Assembly: GCA_019843655.1 (NCBI GenBank)
Contig: JACDQD010000007.1
Coordinates: 8,305,600-8,369,599 of the forward strand
From: Lethocerus indicus
Taxonomy: Eukaryota > Arthropoda > Insecta > Hemiptera > Belostomatidae
Direction: 5' to 3'
DNA length: 64,000 nt
A program made the position numbers and the translations under genes. This document shows, in pieces, positions 52,790 through 63,894 of this stretch. Positions within the stretch are counted from its first letter, which is position 1; the number at the start of each line of letters is the position of its first letter. The notes below the pieces were generated by a model. It ran no database searches. It was given only the letters and a program-made list of their open reading frames with translations, and was not told the origin of the DNA.

Positions 52790-53160
52790 ACCCGGCTCTA
52801 GTTGTCTTGTTTTCTTGTTATATGCCGGCCGGGGTTGTAATTCCGCGCACGTCTGGGAATCACCGGTCCCCGAATTGGAAACCCGGGGTCATTCTCTCGG
52901 CTGTAAATACCGGGTTCATCGACGGGCCATAGGCCTCGAGGGGGTCCGGAGTATCCATGAATAGAAGTGAGACCTGGGAATAATAGCGGCCGTACAGGGC
53001 AATTCAACCCGCCCGTGGCGGAACCCCGCCGGGACGGGGATGTGACGCTTTCACCTCAACCTGTTTTCGCAGGCGGGAAGTATTCCTCCTGTTTACCCGA
53101 TAACCTAATAATAACCGAGGCCGTCCTGCCCAAACACTTTCTCTCTCGGCCATCTCAGTA
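52790..53160. other. GC-rich island
   Basis: CpG-rich block with CCGGCCGG- and CCCGCCGGGACGGGG-type words. Frames open on both strands, with no coding signature. Confidence 0.45.
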
Positions 53161-54955
53161 AATATAGAACGCGTATTGAAATGGAGTGTTTTTGTGTATA
53201 CGCTAGAATCAGTACCATTCGAGCTATCCCAGATAGCCATCAAGTGTGATGCAGTATCCCAGTCTCTAGTGTCGACAGAATGCTCCGTTGAGAGCCGACG
53301 TGCAAATACTTCACGGAATTACTAACGCAACACTGAAGATGACGAAAAGACCGAATTGGTATACCAGCGATTCAAATAGGCAAATAAGGAGGGAAAATCG
53401 GAGGAGCCAAAATATTGTATAATTGCATTTATTGCACAAAAAGAGTTGTTCGATGTGGAGAGCACAGGTAATGCTTTTCCTTCAACATGTATGTTCCATT
53501 TCCGCGGACCTAACCATGAATGTCCGGATAGTTGCACAGTGTTACTCTTTCCAGTCAAAATGTTCTGTAGCATAAAGCCGGAGACAAAAATCAATTGATA
53601 ATAACTGGCACATTGACCCGTTGAGTAATACGATGAAAAACACATATTGTACATAGTCCACGGATGATGCAGCGGTAATACTCGACTGATTATTTAATAC
53701 TTTCCTGTACTAATGAATGAGTCAGTTGGTAGCGAACCAGGAAAAGTTCAGAATAGCCAGTAGGACGGTTAATATTGGATCGTTTGGCCGGGCCCCAAAA
53801 AACTGTTACATAGGTCCACGTTGGCTTCACTTTACATTTGCATTTCGGTTGCTCTCTTGCTGTAAGTCACTTGTGGTTAGTGTTAATTTTAAAAACTACG
53901 GAAAAATTAGTCACTCCATTAATTTAGTTCCCATAATTATCCTGTTTATCAATGCATAATGAAAATCGAACAGTACGTGGACTATTGGCCTCGGTCCCCT
54001 GTTATCGCGAACGTCGATATGTCAATTCAGCATTAATTTGCCGCTTAATTTGGTCATGATCAATAGATTGATCTCAATTTGATATTTTATTCTCTCGAAC
54101 ACTGTATGTTGAATACTTCAGTTTTAAAGCTGAGCCAAGTGCTCAAAAGCGACGGGTGTAATAAATTGATGCATTCGACGGTCGCACTGCCGCCAGGGTT
54201 AACTGGGTTCATCAATTCACATACACGGCCACGGCTGGGAAGCTAAATTTAGGAGTACCACAAAATCTTGGAATATCACCACTCTGATTTTCCTACGACC
54301 GATATATCGGTGTCGGCTTGCAAAATCATTTTCTCTAAATACACATAGGATATCGTTTACAATACACACGTTTCGGTTATACATGTATACCGGCCCGCAG
54401 GCCTCTCAATGAAGGACTTAATTATACTTGTTCTATGTACGACGTTGGCATAATAATCGGGAAAGTTACAATGATAAAAACCGGAGAATGCAGTTTACAC
54501 TCACTGCAGTCACTCGGAAAATCAACACATAACTGGCTTGCGTAGCCGCCTGAGTGATCCAAGGACGGAATGTTATTGATGAGGTGACAAGTCGATGGCG
54601 AAGCGAGTTGAGACAGCAAAAGAGAACACTACATTGTTGACATTAGGACATTTTAAAATTAAATGTTTATGTAATTACAATTACTGTGATATAATATAAC
54701 CGCTTGCATTCATAATCAGGATATTTCATCTTCCTGTTGTCAGTCATGAAATATGTTGCAAACTTCACGCTGCATACCAATTTTTATAGAAGTAGCTTAT
54801 TTATTGATTTATATTATCCCGTTTCATTTTCAGTTGTACAATTTGAACAATTCAGGTTATATTTTGGTATATTTTACAAGCGGATGCAACAGTGAAGAAT
54901 TTGGCTTCTAGGCTCGAGCCCCGTTTCCATTTAGAGGTCTGTCTCTCCACCTATT
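53161..54955. other. AT-rich stretch
   Basis: No supported exon. A 110-codon minus frame at 53322-53654 shows no domain. Confidence 0.55.
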
Positions 54956-54959
54956 CTGT

Positions 54960-55143
54960 GTGTAGGGCGGTTTGTCTGTTGGTTAAGGTGCGGCCCCTCG
55001 GGCGTTAGTGACCGGAGCCGATAGCGGCGGCTGCGGATGTGCGTGCGTGCGTGCGTTTGTTAGTGGGGTGCGGGTGTGTGCGGGCGGAGATATGGGCGGT
55101 ACACGTACTGGTGGCCACCAGTCAGCTCCCCACCGTTCTCTAG
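54960..55143 (+). promoter_or_regulatory. CpG-rich flank directly upstream of the plus-strand exon
   Basis: Base composition becomes G- and CpG-rich about 180 bases before the exon, with a (TGCG)n run at 55040-55056 and further TGTGTGCGGGCGG sequence. The last bases before the exon, ACCGTTCTCTAG, look like a 3' splice site. If the exon is instead the first exon of its gene, this block would be its promoter and 5' leader; if it is internal, it is the end of an intron. Confidence 0.35.
55040..55056. repeat. (TGCG)4 microsatellite
   Basis: Four TGCG units at the start of the GC-rich flank of the plus-strand exon. Confidence 0.9.
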
Positions 55144-55285
55144 GCCGGGTACCGGTTCTCGCAGCCCGTTTACAACGCGCCTCCGTTCAACGACCAGACA
55201 CCAGAGCTTCACCCGATGGCTGACTTCGGCGAACTGTTCAGGACCACCGAGGAAGTGCTTTCCCCCCTCGACGCTGTCGTCAAAG
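55144..55285 (+). CDS. Probable coding exon of an unidentified protein (142 nt)
   Basis: In the frame starting at 55144 the exon reads AGYRFSQ, then PVYNAPPFNDQTPELHP, then MADFGELFRTTEEVLSPLD and AVVK. Nearly two thirds of its third codon positions are C or G and no stop occurs, unlike the AT-rich surroundings. It is preceded by the acceptor-like TTCTCTAG|G and followed by AAAG|GTAAAA, giving an exon that enters in phase 0 and leaves in phase 1. The first half is rich in Pro, Tyr and Asn, like a flexible linker or cytoplasmic tail; the second half is acidic and may be helical. A TAG in frame at 55141 means either splicing at 55143 or translation from the ATG at 55216 (context CACCCGATGG). 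I found no partner exons. The frame stays open to 55437, but coding bias ends near the proposed donor. I do not recognise the family. Confidence 0.5.
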
Positions 55286-57434
55286 GTAAAAAGGTCGCCG
55301 TCGCTTATTTTGTAAATGCATCCGCTCAAATGTCACATAGTTTCCTGCCAAAACGGTGGATTTCACAATCTGTGAGTTGTCCCGCCGCCAGAGCCCTCTT
55401 CACTCAGTACACAATGTTCCCCATTTATAAACCATGAGGAACTACTATTCGCCGGAATTTCTGTGCGATCATCTGCAGGTCTCAAATAAAACTATTGAGG
55501 AGTCTGGTTCTCTTACAACATTGATTCGTATCAATTCTGTTTGCGTCAATTTAAATATTGAATTTTTTATGGCAATCTCTGGCATTGTAGGTTTATTTCG
55601 CTGGTTTTATTTCGGTTATTGTTAAATGTAGATATATAATGTCGTGGTAATTCGTGGCTTCGGCGCCCGTCTGGGCAATTCAATAGGAATGTGGACGGAA
55701 GTGACTCCCCAGTCGTGTTGAAGCATTATCAATACAATGGCGAGGAATTATTGTGATAACGTCGCTAGATATTGTAGTCAGTATCCCTTGAGCTTATCTT
55801 TTGTTCAACTATTCGCATTTGTAGAGCTAAAATATTTCCAGTTAAATAAGTCTACGCTTTTGAGACATTCACCGAATCTGCCGTAACCTTGTGTCTTCTC
55901 GAGCGTGACCCCATGTCAAGGAACTTCCTCCGACGATGGCTTCTGCCGCATGTGACCAAGGTTGTAACCTTTCCGCACATTTAGCACAGTGCAGAGATTC
56001 CCCATCGCTCATCTTTTTTCAATAAACCTAATGAAACTTTAAAAGGGCTCTTTTAATAAGATTAATATACTGGATAAAATATTATTCCGTAATAATAATA
56101 GCTTCTTGCAGTGCAAGACAAGATTAAAGAGAAAGTGTATTTGAATTATTAAGCTTCGGTACATGCATAAAACTTGGCAAAATTAAACTATACTTTTTGT
56201 CACTTGAAACAACTTAATCCAGTTGAAGTCTCCGAAAGAAACAGGGAAACACATCTGGTCTCTTTAAACGTTTTCGGAGGGAAGCAAACAACTAAGCTCT
56301 GTAATAATGGAAAGCAAACACTTTAAGCCTTAATTGGCGCGAAGGAGGCCCGAGGATGATGTTGGCATCTCCTTAACTTCCAAGTTCGAGTCCCTCCCCT
56401 TATTAATATTAAAATACAGTTAAGGTTTAATAACGAGAAAATACGGACGCGAGTGAAATGCATTTCCCTTTTCGACAAACTCGAATATTAATTTATGAAC
56501 TGGATGGGAAAAAGGGGGAGGGCGTTCTCATGAATAAAAGTCAATTCTTTCACTTATATTCATCTTCCTCAATTATCCAGAGATCCGGCTATTTTATAAC
56601 GTTATGATTCAACCTTCCTATGGTTTTCTTATTAAGTCATAAGTGCTTGCACAATAACTGTCTAATGGAATTAAACTAATTATACATCTCAAATAGTGAT
56701 TAAAATTTAAAATTTTATCAGTACTCTAAAATGAATTTTGACTGGGCAGCCTCTGACAATTTTAGAACGGTATAAAAATGAGCGACCGTTTATGTATGCT
56801 GTTTATGTATCGCGTTTCCAAAATTGTTGCTCAGAGCTTTTAATGAGCGCAGTATGAAGCTGGGTTTCAAAACTTTGTGATCCTGATACTGGAGAGAAAT
56901 GTTAAATATCAATACTCAAGAACATATGAACTGACCAGATAATTTGAACAAATGATAAACATCAGTTGATTGGTAGAAATGACACAATTATTACACAACT
57001 GGATTCCAAGTATAGAAATAACATATTATCCGCAATCATTGTATTCATTTCCCGCTTTAAGGACCTTCGCGCGGAATAAAGCAGTACGTGAATTGCAAAC
57101 ACGGGTCCGTAATTTGACGATAAACGTTGTACAGAATCATCTTCAATTTTAAGTCCGTTCTTTAAGCCTATTATTGAATACAATTATCGTCGTTAACCGC
57201 AACCCACAATCAGCAATGCTGCGAAATTGCATGACCTTCAGCTGTTCATTGTAATAGAGTGGTCACCACTTGCACGATTTGCACTTTCGAGTTTTATTTC
57301 CTTCAAACGCTTTTAAATAACTTTGAATAGATAATTTATTTAAGCCACATTGACAATTTCGTTTTTTAGAGTTTTTAGTCCGGTAATTTTTTATTTGTAC
57401 GTTGTGCTCCAGGTTGGGACCGAAAGTAATAATC

Positions 57435-57454
57435 TGTAGCCTAATTAGGCTACA
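57435..57454. repeat. Perfect 20-bp palindrome
   Basis: TGTAGCCTAATTAGGCTACA is its own reverse complement, centred on an AATT inside a TAATTA homeodomain-type core. Confidence 0.95.
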
Positions 57455-58071
57455 AATTAGCTTGTATACAAATCGAATCAAAGAGTGCGTATTTAAATCG
57501 CGTTAAATGGGTACAATTTAAGTGGTAACTGAAGTGTACAATAAAAATGAGAGGCCTTAACCAAAGAAATATATTTAACCCTTGCGAAATAGCATTCCAG
57601 TGAATAGAATACCTGTTGTTCCTTAACTCCCAACACCGCTAACAATGTTATTCAGAGCTTAGAACACGTCCCCCCTCTGTATTTCTAAATACGGCTGACT
57701 CAACTGCGGAAGCAATGAAAGTTTCGTGTTGTGCTCCCTTGGACGTTTTTATTTGTAAACTCAGTACTGGAATCGGCCTATGCAAGCAAATGTTTTAAGG
57801 TCAGTTTTAAGAAACCGGTACAATAACTCGAACCCATTTCTATACACCCTTTTATTAAAGGTGCAGTCGAAACTGTCGTCTGAAACGAGGAAATATCTCT
57901 AACGAAAATTCACTGGGAGAAATCAACACCAAAAATGAGGTCACGATGAAGACGAGCAAATTAGTTCAGAAGTTAAGGTTAAAGAGAACCAGTCGCCAGA
58001 CAGATTCGAGGGCAAAACTTTCACAAATACCACCTGGAAAAGAACTAGAAAACTAAAAAAAACTGCATGTT

Positions 58072-58089
58072 CCATGAGAGATTGATGGC
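58072..58089. repeat. 18-bp exact repeat, copy 1
   Basis: CCATGAGAGATTGATGGC; an identical copy lies at 58658-58675, with no similarity in the flanks. Confidence 0.9.
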
Positions 58090-58657
58090 TACCTACGAGT
58101 TCAAAATTGTATGATGTTAGTTCCTCTTCACCCGTTTACTCAAGGATGTTACTGACAATTGTGAGTGGCGAATAGAAGAGAGATCTCAATAGCAATTTTT
58201 GTTCAGCGAGTTATTTGTTTACACCTTTCATTTGCCAGTTTTCCCCCTGAAGGGTTGAGGTCAATTTCTTATCATAGCCGATTCAATTAGTACATATAAG
58301 CGCTAGTATTGACCGCATAGAAATAAAAATCGCATTGCAATTTGGGTTAAGGAGTTTGGGCAACGCGTAGTTACCCCGGACGAGGTTCCACTTCATAATT
58401 GCCCGGCGGTTATTTTCGGAAGCAATAAAACCGGGTTCAAGTGTTTGCTTAGATATTGAAGGGACGTGAGGGCGGGGGGTATTCCGGGGGCTACAATAAG
58501 CGGCCGGGGGCGGGCGGTGGGACTTGTCATAACTACATTCATAAGCCCGGAGGGCGGGCTCTCTATTGGCAAAGTTTTCGAGCCGGGTCTCCGCCGAGTT
58601 GGCCCTCCTAGAGGACCTCATTTCCCGTCGGGCCTCCGCCCCGATAGCCCGCCACCA

Positions 58658-58675
58658 CCATGAGAGATTGATGGC
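58658..58675. repeat. 18-bp exact repeat, copy 2
   Basis: Second copy of the word at 58072-58089, in the same orientation, 586 bp away. It directly precedes the GA tract. Confidence 0.9.
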
Positions 58676-58730
58676 CCGAGAGGGAGAGGGAGTGAGGGAG
58701 AGAGCTAGAGGGAGAGGGAGAGAGAGATTG
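58676..58730. repeat. GA-rich purine tract
   Basis: GAGAGGGA-type units interrupted by rare C/T. Confidence 0.85.
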
Positions 58731-58935
58731 TTACCGGGCCCCGTTTTATAAGGCCCTTAAGGAGCGGCCCCGCCGAAAACGGGCGTAAAACAAGCGCCTT
58801 ATCGGGCCTCTCGTAAACCACTCTCCCCTCGTCAACGGTAAGACCGTTCAATTTATAGAAATAGCGGCCTCTCCTTTGCGGAATAAAATTATTTTTTTCC
58901 TTATTCTGCCTCCTTTCATCCCCGTAGGAACGGTA

Positions 58936-59640
58936 TAAGCCTCGGGTAGGCACCGTAAGAGCTCAATAAAATGTTACTGGAGTCAGAATTAATGATTGAT
59001 CATTAGGTGTATTTCTTGCACTTAATTGTATTAACACTCGCGTATTTGCTCAACAGTGAATGTTGTCCCGACATTTGTGAATGTTTACTTCAGTTTACGT
59101 GTACTCATAGAATGTTCTCTAGAAGTCAGTTGTACAACCATTCCTCTAATTCTGCAATTATCACCTAATATACAATCGGTAAAGTAATTCGTTATAAATT
59201 CTACGAGAAATTTTCCCCCATCAGGGTAGGCTACGTGGATTCGCATTTTACATTCTATAACTCGTGGGTATGCATTAATGAGTGGTCACGGAGAAATATT
59301 ATTTGATTTGATTTTTTCACGAACAGTAAGGAAAAACCGATGTTCGTATTACACATAACAGCAGTTGATTTATGTATGACCTATACGTGAACTGCGTTTG
59401 TCTGCAGTAGATTATTATTATGTTGCATTACAATTTAAAAATTGAGGTATTTTTTATATATAAATTCGTGAATCGCTAGCACGATCTCCAAAACTATGAA
59501 AGAACGTTAATAAGCTGATTCATGTACACTTTTTCTGTCATCATCAAAAACAGTAATAAGTAGTAGGATAAGCAGTATTAAGTAAATAATAATTAAATAG
59601 AATTAATAAGTAGGATCTTGGTAATATGTGGGCAAAGATG
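58936..59640. other. AT-rich non-coding stretch
   Basis: Nothing notable beyond AT-rich sequence. Confidence 0.6.
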
Positions 59641-59689
59641 AAACAAAATCGGTGGTACTTAGTCAATCCCTGTTGGCCCTGGCCAGTAA

Positions 59690-60390
59690 GGCGGTAGCGG
59701 TCGACGATTATTCAAAATTATTCCCCGGCCGTCCACCTTTAAATACGGTAACTCTCATTGTTATTCGGGCGGAAATGTTGCGCTGACAATGAGGCGATTT
59801 CCGTGCGTTTGGCAGTCGAAGCGCGATTTCGAGCGGCCCCAATTCTCCTCGGTGTTCATTAAAACTAAGCTGCACGCTCCGCCGCTTGCGTTTCGTACCC
59901 CGTTTCACCGGTATTATGTTGACGGTCCGTAGACCTGAAATTTGCGGATTGTTATCCAATATTTGCCCGTCGAATCCATCGGACGTTAGACTGCGAACTG
60001 CGTTATAATGATTTCGATGTATTAACATAACGAACAGAGCGGCAGGGTACCGCTCTACCACCGCCTGCGGTACGTCCGAAAATTACACATGGCGCAGACG
60101 AAAGATGAACGCGCGCGGAACATATGGAGCGTAAACTGCTGAGGGTGATTCATGGATAACGTTTGCGGAAACGGCGTTTAGGGGGGGGAGCCGGAAAAAA
60201 TGTACTGCGAGCTTTACGGCTTTGCGGTGAACCCAACGTAAAAAAGTGCCGTCTTTTTATGTGCAACCCTCGGTGGACCGATAAACATATTGCATCGGAG
60301 GCCCGGTGTACGGCTAACGGCCGTGTTTGGGGAGACTTTTCGTGCACTGCAGCTCCAAGCAGTTATTCCGATCTCAAGAATTGAGAACGT
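59690..60390. other. CpG-rich block with several long open frames (possible relic of coding origin)
   Basis: This block differs in texture from the other islands: it is rich in CpG but less in C or G runs. Minus frames of 117 codons (59708-60061) and 110 codons (60214-60546, extending into AT-rich sequence) and a plus frame of 73 codons (60163-60384) are open. The first minus frame is rich in Arg and Lys, with KRGTKRKRR near its middle. I recognise no family. Two adjacent hairpins lie at 60036-60071. It could be a decayed mobile element or host exon, or composition alone. Confidence 0.25.
60036..60071. repeat. Two adjacent GC hairpins
   Basis: AGAGCGG/CCGCTCT (7-bp stem, 60036-60056) is followed by ACCGC/GCGGT (5-bp stem, 60060-60071). 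Confidence 0.85.
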
Positions 60391-60799
60391 CACCAATTTA
60401 GTTGGCGCCAAAATCAATTGCAATAGGATCAGCTTAGTCGCAGCTATATTTAACTGAACTCTGTTGATTCGTTTGGTTTCGATTGAGAATAATATGGGCC
60501 TCTGATGTATCTCATTCCCTATTGACATTTCAATGAGAAATGTCATCCGAGAAGGACATTATTTTTCGCAAAATATTCCACTTTCTTGGCGCTTAATTGG
60601 GCCACGAATTTTACTGGGTCTTGGAAACAAAGGATCAAATTTTTAAAGTGAGTTTTTGATTTTTGTTTTTAATCTCTTACTCTACACGCAAGAGCTATTT
60701 GTGTCTTCAATCATGACAGTATTTCAAAAACGTCATGGCGAAAATTCGAACGACAAAGTCTACAAAGTTTCGTCTATTTACCGATAATGTGAGACTGTT

Positions 60800-61370
60800 G
60801 TTCCCAGACCGAGAATCTGAAATTCTGGGCGCAGGGCTCGTCCGGCTGTTCGGGATGCGTTCCGCAGCTCGGCACAATCGGTTTGGCCGTAATTGAATTT
60901 TTCAGCTCCCCGGCGGGAATTCTTAGCCGGATCGTCACCTCCATATAATGAATTCTTCTCCCTTTTTTTTCCTGTTCTCCGCGCCCAGTTCTGACCTCTG
61001 GTTCACATTAGCCCGGGATGGCGTTTAATCTGGACTCGAGCGAATTTACGAGGCGACGGACCGGAGCAGTAAAAATATTCCGACTTCATTAAGTTTTAAA
61101 ACCGGAGGGCTCCTTCGCCTACCCGGGCGTTCTTAAATAAAATTACGAGCGAGCCCCACCCTGTTGGGGGAGGCCCGAATAAATCTTTTTCTTTCGTCGG
61201 AAATTTTCTTTTTTTCCCCTCCCCGCGGCAATCCTGTTTTCCCACCCGGGGCGTTATTAATAAAACGGGGACAACGCCGGTAGTAAATTCCCACGTTCCT
61301 TGGGATACTGGATATGCAATTGTCCTTTTGACGGGGCAATCTCGTTGAGGAATCCATGCCATCATCTGTG
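60800..61370. other. GC-rich patches
   Basis: GC- and CpG-richer segments at 60820-60950 and 61000-61340, separated by T-rich runs. Two minus frames are open at 61096-61365, with no coding signature. Confidence 0.4.
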
Positions 61371-62885
61371 AATCATTACCGCCCTCGACTCAAAATGAGA
61401 CCAGGAGTTCCAAAATACGAACGATTTTGGTTAAGAAGTAATTCTGCAAATCCGCTACAACCGGTTTTAAAAGTTTAGCACTTTAAAGCTACCGTCAGGC
61501 GATTCTTTTTTTTATAGTTCTATGCTAGAACGGGTTCGGCATTTTGCCATCGTCAGTATCTTTACTGTCCACAGCCGTTGGCTGATGTGGCCAAACCAAA
61601 CACAGACGGCACAGAAAAAACATGATCGATAATGTTGCGAACAGATTGCGTTCAATGTACTGATGGTTACAGTAAACCAGTGTACTACAAAATGGATCAA
61701 ACAAACGATAAGGATAAAAAATCACACGAGCAATAAAACACTTTAGTATAATTCAACTATTTTTTACATCAACTGTTTATTACATCAAAACAATATAAAT
61801 TTCGCGTTATAGAAAAAATAATATATTAATGACAACTGATGATTGGCAACGATTTTGATCATTTATACCGGGGGTGCTTCGGTAAGCCATTACCGCTTTT
61901 AAAATCCCCCAATGGTTAAAACTTATCTGCTGACGCGTAAAGCCCCAATATTAAGTACCGAAAAGAACTTAAAAACTTTTCAACTCCTTGTAATTGAACA
62001 AGTTGAGTCCATTGGAAGATAAGTAGAGGGGGGGGAGAGTTTTGGGGATCTGTTAAGTAGATGGGTACAGGAATAAATGAAGTATCCGATATCGCTGAGC
62101 GTAAACAATAAAAAATACACAGACTGAAGGGGTATTAAAGTATCATTATTTATTAGAGTTTTAATAAGAAGTTGGGAGTGGGGGAGGGACCAATTTCCTT
62201 TCGCTTCACTCCATTATTGATTCTAGATGTTGAATCTTGGCAGACTTTCCTTATTACAATTGAAAAATATACTGAATCAAAATGAAAATAGTTGAAATTT
62301 GAAACGCTTGGCTGTAATTCAATTTGTACTTTCTACATTTAATAAAATGGATAATTTCTGAGATGACTTCTGAAATGTTTGAGATCATTTGAAATATATT
62401 CGCAGTACAACAAACAGGCGCATTATCCTTTTACAATAAATATTTTGAAGGAGAAAATAAAATCCAGAAAGACATGAAATTAAAAATTAACGCGCAACGC
62501 CATTTTATAAACGATAGTGTAAAACATTATTGAAAAATGAAGGCGATTGTGCTATACTGAGAGATATACTGAATAAGTGTCCTTGTAACTCATTAGGCTC
62601 ATTTATAAACATCCGATTTTCCTTTATTGGTGTTTAGTCTAGCAGACCGCGAATTGGACTGACGTTAATGGTTTTGCCTCTGTTATGAAACAGAGCCGGG
62701 CTCTGTAAAATGGTGTCAAATGAAACGGAGCGGCGCCGCAACATTAGGAATCAGGTTGTTAAGCGAGCATCCCAAATGGAAACTTACAATACGGGCTTAA
62801 TTACGAAAAGAATAATAAATAACCTTAAAAAATATATATATCTTACATTGTATCGTTATATGAAGAAGTATACATTATTATTATA

Positions 62886-62903
62886 CATTATGTATACATA
62901 ATG
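62886..62903. repeat. Perfect 18-bp palindrome
   Basis: CATTATGTATACATAATG is its own reverse complement. Confidence 0.95.
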
Positions 62904-63693
62904 ACTACCCTTGAACAGACCCAGTTCTCACAGTCAATTTCTCAATCATACTCTCACCAGTAATAATTAATGTAAATAATTACATTAGCTGTATTAATAT
63001 AACAACTGATTGTATTGTCTGCGTAATCTCATTACTGTCAACGTTGGGAATTAAATATAACCTTTTATTTGAACACTGATATAAATGTGCATCGAACTTT
63101 TTTTGATAAATGGGAACGAAATCAGAAATAAAAGTTATTCTTTCGGCATAAACGAAATGAAATTTATCGATGGAAATTAAACGCTTTGCTGGGCCAAGAA
63201 TTCCTTTCATTGCCAACCACTGTTGCGGCCATTTGTCTCTATTTTTGGGTCTGCTGTAGCCAACCTTGTTCTAGTTGTCTTGTTATGTCTTTGTTGGGAA
63301 AGCTGAGCATAATAAAAACAAATTTATATTCCGACTTTACCTTAAAGGATTCTTGTCTAAATGGTACACGGAATGAAATGCTTATATTGCATTTAATAAA
63401 TGGTATTAACAATCAAATACGGAGTAAAACTACGAGTATAAAATTCACTAACCTTATTCTGCAATAACTTTCACTTTGTCCTGTTTTTATAAACCAGCTT
63501 CAGAAGGAGAAATACGAAACTTTCACATCAATATCTAGGACTATTACTAATAACAAGAGGAGTAAGAAAGAGAACGTAAACTAATTTTTTTTCACTCTTT
63601 TATTGTTACAACTGTAAAATTATACAACAAGCAACATTGATATAGGCACTAACTACAATAGTCATCAATTAGAGGAGAAACCCGCTGGTTCCC

Positions 63694-63762
63694 CTCCTTT
63701 TTTTATTACTTTTTTTATTTATTTTTTTAAATTTTTTATTTTATTTATTTATTTTTTTTTAA
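63694..63762. repeat. T-rich low-complexity tract
   Basis: Almost pure T with single A or AA interruptions; it could be a reverse-oriented poly-A relic, but no attached retroelement is visible. Confidence 0.8.
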
Positions 63763-63894
63763 TATAGTTTATTTAAACATTTAGGTCGCTTGGCCACTTC
63801 CTTTTCAGGCATCTGTAAGGAACGTTTGGGATGTCGGGAGATAGTAGTAAACTAATTATTGCGAGAATTTCTTCTCAGGAAAATGGAACTGTCT

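Larger units (their letters stand above)
55286..58280. other. AT-rich stretch downstream of the plus-strand exon (putative intron)
   Basis: If the exon at 55144-55285 is real, this is its downstream intron or part of it. I see no further splice-bounded coding segment. It holds the 20-bp palindrome at 57435-57454 and one copy of an 18-bp repeat at 58072-58089. Confidence 0.45.
58370..58935. other. GC-rich island with GA tract
   Basis: CpG- and CCGG-rich block open in minus (112 codons from 58621) and plus frames. A purine tract (GAGAGGGAGAGGGAGTGAGGGAGAG and similar) spans about 58676-58730. No coding domain or convincing splice pair was seen. Confidence 0.5.
61371..63890. other. AT-rich non-coding stretch
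   Basis: Contains the 18-bp palindrome at 62886-62903 and a T-rich low-complexity patch at 63694-63762. No supported exon. Confidence 0.6.

Noticed and set aside
54505..54549. 45-nt minus-strand segment between CACTCAG and GTGAGT
   Set aside because: Both splice words are good but the peptide is only 15 residues and has no support; such pairs occur by chance at this scale.
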